A stretch of 64,000 nucleotides of DNA. Origin: Myxococcus landrumus (GTDB lineage: Bacteria > Myxococcota > Myxococcia > Myxococcales > Myxococcaceae). The position numbers and the translations under genes are program-made. The stretch spans positions 6,956,001-7,020,000 of the forward strand of contig NZ_CP071091.1 in assembly GCF_017301635.1 (NCBI RefSeq). Reading direction: 5' to 3'. Below, piece by piece: positions 25,918-35,600 of the stretch (within the stretch, counting starts at the first letter, position 1; every line of letters starts with the position of its first letter). A model generated the notes under the pieces. The model was not told where the DNA came from and did no database searches. It worked only from the letters and a program-made list of their open reading frames with translations.

Positions 25918-28770
25918 TCAGTTGTCGACGAAGAAATTGAAGCGCTGGACGGTGGAGTTGCCCACGCTGTCGCTCGTCCAGATGTCGATGGTGTGCGCGC
26001 CGTCCGTCAGCTCGCGCGTGTCGAGCGACGCCGTCCACGTGCCGTCACCCTGGAGCGAGCCCGCGCGGATGCCGGACATGTCCCGGCTGAAGCCCACGTT
26101 GGTCACCGTGCTGAAGTTGTCGGTGACGCGGGCGCGCAGGGTGATGGTGCCGCTGGCGGTGCCGCCCTCGGTGGGGTTCAGCAGCGTGGCGGTGGGGGCC
26201 TGCACGTCGTAGCGCACCGTGCGCGTGGTGGTGGTGGTGACGCCCGTCTCGCTGGTGGTGATGATGCTGAGGTTGTTGACGCCCGGGTTGAGCGTGAGCG
26301 TCGTCTGCACCGCGCCACCGCCGCGAGCCACCGGCATGGGCGCGCCGCCGTTGATGCGCACCGTCGTCGCGGACAGGGACTGGACGCTGACGGAGTAGTT
26401 GAGCGCGTTGTTCGCGAGCGGCCCGTAGAGCTGGCCGTCACCGGGGTTGGTCGTGACGGTCGGCTCGCCGGGGTCCACCCAGATGGTGACCAGCTTCTCC
26501 GTCACGTTGAAGGCGCTGTCCGTGGCGCGCACCAGGATGACCTGGTTGCCGTAGTTCATGGGGATGGTGTGCTCCACCGTGCCGTTGCCGAACTCGAGCA
26601 ACGACTTGGCCACCCACTGCGTCTCCACCGTCACGGGCGTCTGGTCCTGCACCGACGACGTCACCTTGACGTTGAGCTCGTCCACCGCCGCGCCGTTGAC
26701 CGGCGAGACGATTTCGAGGATGGGCGCCACGCGGTCCACCGTGAGGTTGACCTGCTTGGTGGTGACACCACCGAAGCTGTCGCGCGCGGTGAGCTGGATG
26801 ATGTTGGGGCCTTCCTGCAGGGTGATGGTGGTGTAGATGAGGCCGCCGTTGCCCGGGGTGAGCGGGATGGTGGTGGAGCCGTTGATGATGAAGGCCGCGT
26901 AGGTGACGACGGCGCCCGGCGCGCGTGGCGTGGCGTAGCCCCAGATGTCCAGCGTCGTCTCGCGCGTGAAGGCCGGCGGGTTGCCGATGGTGACCATGGG
27001 CGTCAGGTGCGGGAACGGGTCGATGATGACAGTGCGCGAGTCGGTGCTGCCCAGCAGGTTGGCCAGGGGCGGCGCGCGCTCCACGCCGGAGTAGACGGCG
27101 CGGAAGTCCTGCGGGCCGGTGATGGTCCACGTGTCGGTGGGCGGCACCCAGTCGAAGGTGAACAGACCGTCTCCATCCACGTCCGCGTCTCCGCCCACGG
27201 GGATGCCCGCGACGTAGAAGGTGACGACGCCCCGGTTGGGGCCGGTGACGGGCATGTTGCCGGAGTCGCGCACGCGGGCGGACAGCACGTTGCCGTTGCC
27301 GATGGTGATGTGCGCGTTGACGGCGGGCGTCTGGATGGTGGTGGTGGTGGGCAGGCCGGTGACGGGCGGAATGGGCGGGGTGTACGCGGTGGCGCGAGCG
27401 GAGCCGGACACACCCGGCGCGCCGCCGGAGCTGGCGATGAGCGTGAACTCCGACGTCAGCGCGGGGAGCAGGTTCGACGGCGCGGTGACGGTGACGGTGA
27501 CGTTGGCGTCGTCACCCGCGGGCAGGAAGAGGCTGATGGGCGTGGGGAAGGAGGCCCAGCCGGGCAGGCCGCCGAGGGTGCTGAGCGTATAGGTGTCCGC
27601 CTGGTAGCCGTGGTTCTTCACGTTGAAGGTGAAGGTGACCTGCTGCGCCTGCTGCGAGCCGACGACCAGCTCCCTGCGCGCATCACCCACCACTTTGACG
27701 TGCACGCTGAAGTCGCCGTAGCAGGACAGGCCCAGGGACGCGAAGGTGGTGGGGATGTCGAACGTCGCGGAGCCGGTGCGCCAGCTTCCGTCCGCGGCCT
27801 GGCGCGTCTTCAGCCACTCGATGCTGCTGCGCACGCGCGGGTCGGTGGCGGGCTCGCGGCCCGCGAGGCACAGCGCGTAGATGGCGCTGCCGGTGGCCAC
27901 GTCGTTGGCGGCGGCGTTGGGCAAATCTCCCCAGCCCGGGTTGCCCGGCGAGGTGCGCGTGAGCAGGCGGTTGGCCAGGGTGTCGATGGCGGCGGTGTTG
28001 GCGTTGGCCGGGCCGGGGCCCGCGGCCTTCAGGCCCACCACGGCCCAGGCCACCTGGAAGGTGTAGGGCATGCCGTTGCCGGGGGCGCTGGTGTCCGGGT
28101 TGTCCAGGTTCGCCCGCAGGTAGGCGGCGGCGCGGTCCAGCGCGGCCTGGTACTGCGCGGCGCGGGCGGGGTCCACGCGCTGCTTGGCCTGCGCGATGCC
28201 CGTCATGATGCGCGAGGTGGTGGGCACGCTGCCGTGGTCCACCGGGTAGCTGGCGTGGTCGGACACCCACCGGCCGCTCGGCTCCTGCGTGGCCAGCGCC
28301 CAGTTGGCCGCGGCGACGAGGGACGCGCTGTACTGCGTGGAGACGTTCTGGTCATACCCGGCGAGGCCGAAGGTCGCGAAGGACGTCTTCTCGTTGCGGA
28401 AGGCGTTGCCGGTGTGAATCCACGAGCCGTCGGGAAGCTGCTCGTTCCGGATGCGCTGGCCCAGCGTCTCCAGGTTGGCCTGGTTCGTCCGGCCGTTGGC
28501 CGCGACGACGGTCATGTCGTAGCCGTTGGCGCGCGCGGCGGCCATGCCGTACGTGCTGGCGCCCACGCGGTGGCAGGCCGCGCAGTTGTTCTCGTTGACC
28601 CAGGTGACGACATCCGCGCTGAGGAAGTTGATGGCGCGCTGGGTGGACTGCGAGTTGGTTTGCGTCTGCGCCGAGGACGGCGTGGACAAGACGGCGACGC
28701 ACAACGCCCACAGGCCGACGAAGGCCTGCGGACGCACGCGACGCCACGACGTGAGGACACGGGTGGACAT
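25918..28770 (-). CDS. Secreted cyclase-repeat and Ig-domain protein with CxxCH motif
   Basis: 950 residues. A signal peptide ends near VAVLSTPSSAQ. The first domain (about 40-360) has a haem-binding type CAACH motif near residue 61 (ENNCAACHRVG) and repeats like those of prenyltransferase/squalene-oxidase toroids (LPDGSWIHTGNAF, QEPSGRWVSDHAS, ADGSWRTGSATFDIPTTFASLGL). A second part (about 360-950) is a chain of Ig-like or cadherin-like beta domains (DGDGLFTFDWVPP, NLTVDRVAPILEIVSPVNG, VRYDVQAPTATLLNP), ending STVQRFNFFVDN. Likely exported; enzyme activity and haem binding are unproven. The combination of a c-type haem motif with a cyclase-like toroid is unusual. Confidence 0.8.
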   Translation of the reverse strand: MSTRVLTSWRRVRPQAFVGLWALCVAVLSTPSSAQTQTNSQSTQRAINFLSADVVTWVNENNCAACHRVGASTYGMAAARANGYDMTVVAANGRTNQANLETLGQRIRNEQLPDGSWIHTGNAFRNEKTSFATFGLAGYDQNVSTQYSASLVAAANWALATQEPSGRWVSDHASYPVDHGSVPTTSRIMTGIAQAKQRVDPARAAQYQAALDRAAAYLRANLDNPDTSAPGNGMPYTFQVAWAVVGLKAAGPGPANANTAAIDTLANRLLTRTSPGNPGWGDLPNAAANDVATGSAIYALCLAGREPATDPRVRSSIEWLKTRQAADGSWRTGSATFDIPTTFASLGLSCYGDFSVHVKVVGDARRELVVGSQQAQQVTFTFNVKNHGYQADTYTLSTLGGLPGWASFPTPISLFLPAGDDANVTVTVTAPSNLLPALTSEFTLIASSGGAPGVSGSARATAYTPPIPPVTGLPTTTTIQTPAVNAHITIGNGNVLSARVRDSGNMPVTGPNRGVVTFYVAGIPVGGDADVDGDGLFTFDWVPPTDTWTITGPQDFRAVYSGVERAPPLANLLGSTDSRTVIIDPFPHLTPMVTIGNPPAFTRETTLDIWGYATPRAPGAVVTYAAFIINGSTTIPLTPGNGGLIYTTITLQEGPNIIQLTARDSFGGVTTKQVNLTVDRVAPILEIVSPVNGAAVDELNVKVTSSVQDQTPVTVETQWVAKSLLEFGNGTVEHTIPMNYGNQVILVRATDSAFNVTEKLVTIWVDPGEPTVTTNPGDGQLYGPLANNALNYSVSVQSLSATTVRINGGAPMPVARGGGAVQTTLTLNPGVNNLSIITTSETGVTTTTTRTVRYDVQAPTATLLNPTEGGTASGTITLRARVTDNFSTVTNVGFSRDMSGIRAGSLQGDGTWTASLDTRELTDGAHTIDIWTSDSVGNSTVQRFNFFVDN

Positions 28771-29083
28771 GGTGCTCCCAGAGGTGAGGTGTGGGCGCCA
28801 GGCATTGGCGTCCGACGCGATACCTCCGAGGCCTTAGGTCGTAGTGGGGCCGCTGCTCGCCCGAGGAAGGGGCTTCCCGTGGGTGCCGCGAGCACTCCGC
28901 AGGTATCGCGTAATCACGAAATACTTAACTTCTACTGGAAATGTCCAGTCTCCGAAAACAGGACAGTTACAGTAATAACGGGGTTTTAGGTGACCCCGTC
29001 CTTCCCTGAGAGCGTGGAGCGGGTTCTTCGTCCGCGATGACCCGGAGGCGGGACATCGCGGACCTGGCGTCGTGACGGGGGCG
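28771..29083. other. Promoter region with A/T-rich patch and inverted repeat
   Basis: About 310 bases before the large secreted gene. Around 28910-28990 the sequence turns distinctly A/T-rich compared with its surroundings and contains CTGGA-N4-TCCAG at 28935-28948. This is the best place for the promoter of the minus-strand gene at 28770, which would then have a long leader. I cannot fix -35/-10 boxes. Confidence 0.45.
28935..28948. promoter_or_regulatory. Inverted repeat, possible operator
   Basis: CTGGAAATGTCCAG: perfect 5-bp arms with a 4-bp centre inside the A/T-rich patch upstream of the 950-residue secreted protein. Operator role is inferred from position only. Confidence 0.35.
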
Positions 29084-29752
29084 TCACCACTTCCCGAAGC
29101 CGAGGGCGAGCGTGGCGCTGATGGAGACGGGCGAGTCGAACCCCTGTCTCGCGTCATCCCAGCCGCCGCGCACGACGAGCATGGAGTTGAAGCAGGGGCA
29201 GTTGCCCTGGATGCCGATGCTGGCACGCACGGGGACCTCGAGCTGTCCTCGGTGCGGCACCATGAGCGCGGCGCCCTGCACCCCCGCGAAGACCTCCAGC
29301 CACTTCGCGTCTTCCATGGGAATGAGCCAGTGGTTGACCGTCAGCCCCAGCGTGGGGCCGAGCGCGGCGTCCTCGCTGGTGCGCGAGGCGGTCCGCACGT
29401 GGAGGCCCACCTGGGTGGCCAGGTTGTGGAGGGCTCCTTCGGTGCTCTTCCAGTTCTTCACGGCGCTGAGCCGGTAGGCGGCCTCGACGCTGACCGCGCC
29501 ATTCGAGTAGCGCTGGCGCGCCTCGAGCGCCAGGCCGTCCTGCTCGCGGGTGCAGCCGAACGGGAGGAAGACGCCCGTGCCCATCTCCTCCGTGCCGATG
29601 AGCATGTCGACCTGGGGCCAGTTGTCATCGAGCGTGGGCAGCGACATCAGCGGCACCTCCGCGGCCGAGGTGCCCGGGCTCACGACGCCGCAGAGCAGGC
29701 CCAGGGACAGGATGAGGCTCCTCGAGACACACGACTTCCGCTGATGCTCCAC
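29084..29752 (-). CDS. Predicted outer-membrane or secreted beta-rich protein, 222 aa
   Basis: The signal peptide runs to about residue 31 (LILSLGLLCGVVSPGTSAAE). The mature part alternates hydrophobic and polar residues in strand-like blocks (DGLALEARQRYSNGAVSVEAAYRLS, LATQVGLHVRTAS, EVFAGVQGAALM, MLVVRGGWDD) and ends SISATLALGFGKW, with an aromatic last residue as in many outer-membrane barrels. No named family recognised. Two Cys residues (GNCPC) could form a disulfide. It lies upstream of the large secreted gene on the same strand but about 310 bp away. Confidence 0.7.
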   Translation of the reverse strand: MEHQRKSCVSRSLILSLGLLCGVVSPGTSAAEVPLMSLPTLDDNWPQVDMLIGTEEMGTGVFLPFGCTREQDGLALEARQRYSNGAVSVEAAYRLSAVKNWKSTEGALHNLATQVGLHVRTASRTSEDAALGPTLGLTVNHWLIPMEDAKWLEVFAGVQGAALMVPHRGQLEVPVRASIGIQGNCPCFNSMLVVRGGWDDARQGFDSPVSISATLALGFGKW

Positions 29753-29925
29753 GGTCCGGCTCCCTTCAGGTTGGATGCGTCCTGAAGGTAGCGATGGACT
29801 GTTGTCACCATCCTCACAGCAGTCTCACGGTTGCATCATGCGTGGCGTGCGAGTGGGGCGGAGCCCTCGGCGCGGGGCGGGGTGGGCACCGAGGGCTCGA
29901 CGTCCGCTACGTCTCGAGACAGCGC

Positions 29926-30885
29926 TCAGCCGCCGACGATGTCGAGCGACTGGCCGACGCCCTTGGCGCGGGCGACCTCGTAGAGGGCGCGGGCGAGCGC
30001 GACGTCCTGGAGGGCGAGGCCGGTGGAGTCGAACACGGTGACCTCGTCACCGGCGCGGCCGGGCTTCTTGCCGGCGACGACTTCGCCCAGGGTTCCGGCG
30101 ATGTGCTCGGCGCTCAGCAGGCCGTCGTGGAGGGGGACGTTGACCTCTCCGGAGTGGAGGGCCTGCTCGGTGTCGTCGATGAAGACGCGGCCCTCGGTGA
30201 GGATGCGCGGGTCCAGCTCCTGCTTGCCGGGGGCGTCCGCGCCCATGGCGTTGATGTGCGCGCCGGGCTTGAGCCACTCGCGCTTCACCACGGGGGTGCG
30301 GGAGGGCGTGGAGGTGCAGACGATGTCCGCGCCGGAGGCTTCCTGGAGGCTGACGACGCGGCCGCCCTTCTCGGCCTGGAGGGCCTTGGCGGCGGCCTCG
30401 GAGGTGTCGGCGAGGAGCAGCTCCAACTCGCCGAAGAGGGCGCGGTGGGCGTCGATGAGGACGCGGGCCTGGACGCCGCAGCCGACGAGCCCGAGGGTGC
30501 GGGGCTTGGGCTTCGCCAGGTACTTGGAGGCCACGCCGCCGGCGCAGCCGGTGCGCCACGCGGTGAGGAGGGTGCCGTCGAGGATGGCCAGGGGCGACGC
30601 GGTGTCGGGGTCGCTGAGGATGTAGAGGGCGCGCACGGTGGGCAGGCCGTGCTTCTTGGGGTTCTGGGGATGGGCGTTGACCCACTTCACTCCGGCCGCG
30701 CCGTCGAGGAACGCGGGCATGGCGCGGAAGTCGCCGTCGTACTGCGGCAGCGAGAGGTACACCTTGGGAGGCATGAGGGACTCGCCGCGGCCGTGGGCTC
30801 GGAAGGCCCGCTCGACGGCGTCGAGGCCAAGCTGGACGGTGTAGAGGCCGCGCAGCTCCTTGGCGCTGAGGATGAGAGTGGACAT
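29926..30885 (-). CDS. Ornithine cyclodeaminase / mu-crystallin family protein
   Basis: NAD(P)-dependent enzyme family that includes ornithine cyclodeaminase and the alanine dehydrogenase of archaea. The 319-residue length is typical. Seen: substrate region MPPKVYLSLPQYDGDFRAMPAFL with FRAMPAF typical of the family, VKWVNAHPQNP, TAWRTGCAGGVAS, Rossmann motif LGLVGCGVQARVLIDAH, DIVCTSTPSRTPVV and HINAMGADAPGKQELDP. The substrate cannot be told from sequence; ornithine, alanine and other amino or imino acids are possible. It is divergent from the DUF1152 gene with only 67 bp between the starts. Confidence 0.9.
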   Translation of the reverse strand: MSTLILSAKELRGLYTVQLGLDAVERAFRAHGRGESLMPPKVYLSLPQYDGDFRAMPAFLDGAAGVKWVNAHPQNPKKHGLPTVRALYILSDPDTASPLAILDGTLLTAWRTGCAGGVASKYLAKPKPRTLGLVGCGVQARVLIDAHRALFGELELLLADTSEAAAKALQAEKGGRVVSLQEASGADIVCTSTPSRTPVVKREWLKPGAHINAMGADAPGKQELDPRILTEGRVFIDDTEQALHSGEVNVPLHDGLLSAEHIAGTLGEVVAGKKPGRAGDEVTVFDSTGLALQDVALARALYEVARAKGVGQSLDIVGG

Positions 30886-30952
30886 GGCGGCGCGTTATAG
30901 CGGACGCGCCGTGTGGGTGGTGTCCTCCCCGGCGGCCGGAGAGGATTCGGGC

Positions 30953-31903
30953 ATGGACCTGTCCACCTCGCCGTTGCTGGAGCGGCTCGCGCCCGCCCGT
31001 CATGTCCTCATCGCCGGAGGTGGGGGCGGCTTCGACGTGTTCAGCGGGTTGCCGCTGTACTTCCGGCTGCGCGAGCTGGGCAAGACGGTGACGCTGGCGA
31101 ACCTCAGCTTCACCCAGCTCTCCAAGGTTCAAGGCACCTGGCCCGTTCCGGGCGTGCTCCAGGTGGAGGCGTCCACGGAGGGGCCTGAGTATTACTTCCC
31201 CGAAGGGTGGCTCTCGCGCTGGTTCGCGCGACGGGGGGACAAGGTGCCCGTGTACTGCTTCGAGCAGACGGGGATGGCCTCGCTGCGAGAAGCCTATGCC
31301 GCGTTGCAGGCGCACCTGGGGTTCGATGCCGTGGTGCTGGTGGATGGGGGCACGGACATCCTGATGCGCGGCGACGAGGTGGGGCTGGGCACGCCTCACG
31401 AGGACATCGCCAGCCTGGGAGCGGTGCAGGCGTTGGCGGTGCCCGAGAAGCTGGTGGTGTGTCTGGGGTTTGGCGTGGACTTCCATCACGGCGTCTGTCA
31501 CGCGCACTTCCTGGAGTCGGTGGCGGCGCTCAGCAAGGAAGGGGGCTACCTGGGCGTCACCGCCCTGCTGGAGGCGATGCCCGAGGTGGCGCTGTACAAG
31601 GACGCCGTGGCGTTCGTGTGTGAGCGGATGCCTCGTGCGCCGAGCATCGTGTCCCTCTCCGTGGTGTCCGCGTTGGAGGGCGACTATGGCGACGTGCACC
31701 GGACGGAGCGCACGCGGGGCAGCACGCTGTGGATCAACCCGCTGATGAGCATGTATTGGGCCTTCGACCTGATGGCCGTGGCCCGGCGGTGCCTGTACCT
31801 GGAGGCGTTGAAGGACACGACGACGCAGGCGCAGATGCACCTCATCATCGAGGCGTTCCGCGCCACGCGTCCTGTCCGCCCGTGGAAGGACATCCCGGTG
31901 TGA
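30953..31903 (+). CDS. DUF1152 family protein
   Basis: 316 residues from ATG 30953. It carries the DUF1152 hallmarks: N-terminal glycine-rich IAGGGGGFDVFSGLPLYF, EQTGMASLREAYAAL, and VVLVDGGTDILMRGDE, then FGVDFHHGVCHAHFLES. No signal peptide. The family has no assigned function; the glycine loop followed by conserved acidic residues suggests nucleotide or metal binding, which is inference. Upstream in-frame codons overlap the divergent gene and were not used. It converges with the lectin gene, 36 bp apart. Confidence 0.85.
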   Translation: MDLSTSPLLERLAPARHVLIAGGGGGFDVFSGLPLYFRLRELGKTVTLANLSFTQLSKVQGTWPVPGVLQVEASTEGPEYYFPEGWLSRWFARRGDKVPVYCFEQTGMASLREAYAALQAHLGFDAVVLVDGGTDILMRGDEVGLGTPHEDIASLGAVQALAVPEKLVVCLGFGVDFHHGVCHAHFLESVAALSKEGGYLGVTALLEAMPEVALYKDAVAFVCERMPRAPSIVSLSVVSALEGDYGDVHRTERTRGSTLWINPLMSMYWAFDLMAVARRCLYLEALKDTTTQAQMHLIIEAFRATRPVRPWKDIPV

Positions 31904-31939
31904 CACGGGGACGCGGGCCCGTGTCACCCAGGGGGGACG

Positions 31940-32368
31940 TCACAGCGCGGGGTAGAGCGTGAAGTACACCACGCCGTCGTTGTAGTCGTTGTCGGTGGCG
32001 TCCTCCGAGCTGACCACGCCGACGACGAGCTGACCGCCCGCGGGCGTGGTGAAGGTGCTGCTGTTGCCCTCCACGTTGCTGGGCTGGAACCCGCTGCCCT
32101 TGTTGTAGGAGACCGCGACCTTGTAGGTGCTGAGCTGGCTGCCCGAGCCCGGCACCGTGAAGGACGCCTGTCCTCCGTTGCTGCCCGCCGTGAGGAAGCC
32201 CTGCGTGGTGAGCGGCATCGTCACGTTCCCCTCGCCGGAGCCTTGAAACACCGCCGCGCTCCCCGAGGGCGGGCTGATGGTCACCTGCTGCGTGTAGCCC
32301 GCGTTCGCCAGCGCCTGGACGTACACCTTCGAGCCACCCGCGAACTGGAACGTCGCCGTGTTGGACAT
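31940..32368 (-). CDS. LecB (PA-IIL)-like calcium-dependent lectin
   Basis: 142 residues. The calcium and sugar site of the PA-IIL family is fully visible near the C-terminus: VGVVSSEDATDNDYNDGVVYF, matching the EDGTDNDYND loop that binds two calcium ions. The N-terminal half also aligns (FQFAGGSKVYVQALANAGYTQQVTI). The specificity loop, Ser-Ser-Gly in the fucose-binding P. aeruginosa lectin, reads Ala-Gly-Tyr here; in relatives an Ala at the first position goes with mannose preference (inference). The C-terminus is a few residues longer than usual (FTLYPAL), which may affect dimer contact. No signal peptide. ATG 32368 has AGGAGAC upstream. Confidence 0.8.
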   Translation of the reverse strand: MSNTATFQFAGGSKVYVQALANAGYTQQVTISPPSGSAAVFQGSGEGNVTMPLTTQGFLTAGSNGGQASFTVPGSGSQLSTYKVAVSYNKGSGFQPSNVEGNSSTFTTPAGGQLVVGVVSSEDATDNDYNDGVVYFTLYPAL

Positions 32369-32614
32369 GGTTTGTCTCCTGGGTTGTGCGCGCACCCTGT
32401 CGAGCGCGCGTGCTGACTGGGATTGCAGCCCCCGGGCCAGGAGCCGCGAGGAGGACTTCCGAGTGACGGCGCGGAGTTGCCGCCGCGTGTCCTGTGTCGC
32501 GAGCGTGGAGCGACGTGTCGTCCGACATGTCAGGCCCCTCGCGGGCTTCGACGGCGTGGGGTGGCTTCGCTACGCTCCCCGGCTCCGAGTCCGGGTCCAG
32601 GTCCGAGGAGGAAG

Positions 32615-35600
32615 ATGAGCGAGCAAGACGAGGTCGAGCTGCGCCATGCACTCGCGGAAGGACTCCTCTCGCGTGAGGAGTGCGACGCCCTTCGCGAGGA
32701 GGCGGCGCGTCTGGGACGTCGCCCGCTGGAGCTGCTGAAGGAGCGCGGCCGGCTGTCCGAGGACACCCATGCCTCCCTTCTTCGACTCATGCTGCGAGAG
32801 GAGGACACGCGTGGCCCCGTGGCTCCGGTGACGGTGGACACGGGGCGACAGGCGCCCGGCAAGGACGCGACGCTGTCGCTGGAGATGGGCCTCGCCCAGG
32901 TCTCTCCGCCGCCCCCCGTGGAGGTGCCCGCCTTCCCTGTCTCCGACTGGGAGCACTACTCCCCCATCCGCTTCCTGGGGCAGGGCGGCATGGGCCGGGT
33001 GTTCCTCGCGAGGGACAACCGGTTGCATCGTCAGGTCGCGCTCAAGTTCGTGCGCGGAGACGAGCCGGAGCTGGTTCGCCGGTTCGTCCTGGAGGCCCGT
33101 GCCCAGGCCCGTGTGGCCCACCCTCGCGTCTGCGAGGTGTACGAGGTCGGCGAGGTCCAGGGCCGCGCCTACATCGCCATGCGGCACGTGGAGGGACAAC
33201 CGCTCCATGCGCTCGTGGAGACGCTCAGCGTCGAGCAGAAGGCCCGCGTGCTGCGCGAGGCCGCGGAGGGAGTTCACGCCGCCCATCGCGCGGGGCTCAT
33301 CCATCGCGACATCAAGCCCTCCAACATCCTGGTGGAGCGGTCCGCCGAGGGGGCGCTGTCGCCCTTCGTCATGGACTTCGGACTCGCTCGCGACTGGAAG
33401 GAGGGCGTCACCGCGACGGGCACCGTGCTCGGCACGCCGCACTACATGTCACCGGAGCAGGCTCGCGGCGAGGTGGCCCGGTTGGACCGGCGCGCGGATG
33501 TCTACAGCCTGGGCGCCACGCTCTATGCGCTGCTGACCGGGACACCCCCCATCCCCGGGCAGAACGGCCTGGAGGTGCTGGGCAACATCGGCACGGTGGA
33601 GCCTCGGCCTCCTCGCGCGTTGGACCGCGACATCCCCGTGGACCTGGAGGCCATCACCCTCAAGTGTCTGGAGAAGGAGCGCTCGGCGCGCTACGGCTCG
33701 GCGCGTGAGCTGGCGGAGGACCTGGGGCGCTTCCTCGACGGCGAGCCTGTCCTCGCTCGCACCGGGCCCGGCTATCGCGCGCGCAAGTGGCTGCGCAAGC
33801 ACCGCCGCGCCGTCGCCGTGGGCACGGGGGCCCTCGTCGTGGTGTCCCTGGCGGTGGGGCAGTCGGTGCTCGCGCGCAGGGAGGTCTCCCAACGCGAGGC
33901 CCTGGCCCGCCGCTTCACGGAGCAGGTGGAGCGCATCGAGGCGCAGGCCCGCTACTCCGGCACCTCGCCCCTGCATGACACGCGGCGGGACCGCGAGGCA
34001 CTGGGCGCGCGGATGCGTGAGCTGGGCACGGCGATGCGCGATGCGGGCCCGATGGGGCAGACCTCGGGCCACTATGCGTTGGGGCGTGGCTACCTCGCGC
34101 TCGATGACGATGCCCGGGCGCGGATGCACCTGGAGGCCGCGTGGGAGGCGGGAGCCACGGAGCCTCGCGTGGCCTACTCGCTGGCGCTGGCCCTGGCACA
34201 TCTGTACCAACAGGCCCGGTTGGAGGCGGAGCGGCAGCAGCCCGCCGCGACGCGCAGGGACCGCTTGCGCAAGGCCGTCCAGCGCTACGGCGAGCCGGCG
34301 CGAGACTTCCTGCGCAAGAGCGAGGGCGCGGAGGTCCCCGCGCCCGAGTATGTCGCCGCGCTGCTCGCCTTCCTGGAGGACCGGCCCGAGGAGGCCCTGG
34401 CGAAGCTGGACGCGCTGGGCTCACGCCTGCCGTGGTTTCACGAGGCCCCGCTGCTTCGCGGCGATATCCTGCTGGCGCGGGGGGCGAGCCGGTGGAACAC
34501 GGGGAACCGGGAGGGTGCGCTCGCGGACTTCGATGCAGGGCGGCGGGCGTATGCCCGCGCGGCGGACATCGGCCGCAGCGTCTCCGCGGTGTATCGCGCG
34601 CTGGCGGACCTGGAGGGCTGGGTTCTCCAGGTGGCGCTCTACGGGCAGGGAGATGTTCCGTCGCAATACGCGCGAGGCGTGGAGGCCACGTCGAAGGCCT
34701 TGGTGCTGGCCCCCGATGACGCGAAGGCGCACGAGCAGGAGGCGGGTTTTCATCGCCGCCTCGCCGAGCACCTCGCGCGCCAAGGCGGCGACGTGGAGCC
34801 GCTGCTCGAGAAGGCGCTGGGGGCGGCCCGTCGCTCGGTGGAGTTGAGGCCGGACCGTGCGCGCGGACAGCATGAGCTGGCCATGGTGCACTGGCAGCGC
34901 GCCCGTCTCCGGCAGGAGAAGGGACTGGATGCGCTCGACTCCCTGCGCGAGGCCGCCGCCGCCTTCGAGCGCATCCCCGAGGAGGCCCGGGACTACGACG
35001 TCCACGCGGACATGGGGCAGGTGTTCAGGGTCTGGGCGGACCAGGAAGAGGGGCGCGGGAGGGACTCGCTGCCCTACCGCGCCAAGGCGATCGGCGCGCA
35101 CGTGAGCGCGATGTCCATGGACAGGAGCAAGCCCGCGGCGTGGATCAACCTGGGCATCGAGTACCTCGCCCTCTCGTCAAACCCTCGCGCCGAGGACCCG
35201 TCGGGAGACCTGGACAGGGCCGCGGCGGCGCTCGAGAGCGCGCAGGCCATCAACCCCGACCACGTGGTGCCATGGTTCTACGCGGGCGAGGTGCACCTGG
35301 CTCGCGCCGCGCGGCACCGCGACGCGGGGGCGGACCCCAGGCCCGCGCTGACGAGTGCCCTCACCGCGTACGAGAAGGGCGTGGCCATCAACCCGAAGCT
35401 GCCGCCCTTGCACAATGGCCTGGGCACCGTCTGGTTCGAGCGCGCCAAGGATGAATGGGAGCGCGGAGCGGATCCATCGCCATCGCTTCGCGAGGCCTTG
35501 AAGGCCTTCGACGCCGCCATCGCCCTGGCACCCGCGCAGGGGTTTGGGCAGAACAACGTGGGCGAGGTCCACGCCTGGCGCGCGAGCCTGCGCGTGCTGG

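Noticed and set aside
25879..28989. A plus-strand open frame of over 1000 codons
   Set aside because: It is the antisense of the well-supported secreted protein; its sequence is Arg/Val/Gly/Ala-rich low complexity with no domains, as expected for shadow frames in GC-rich DNA.
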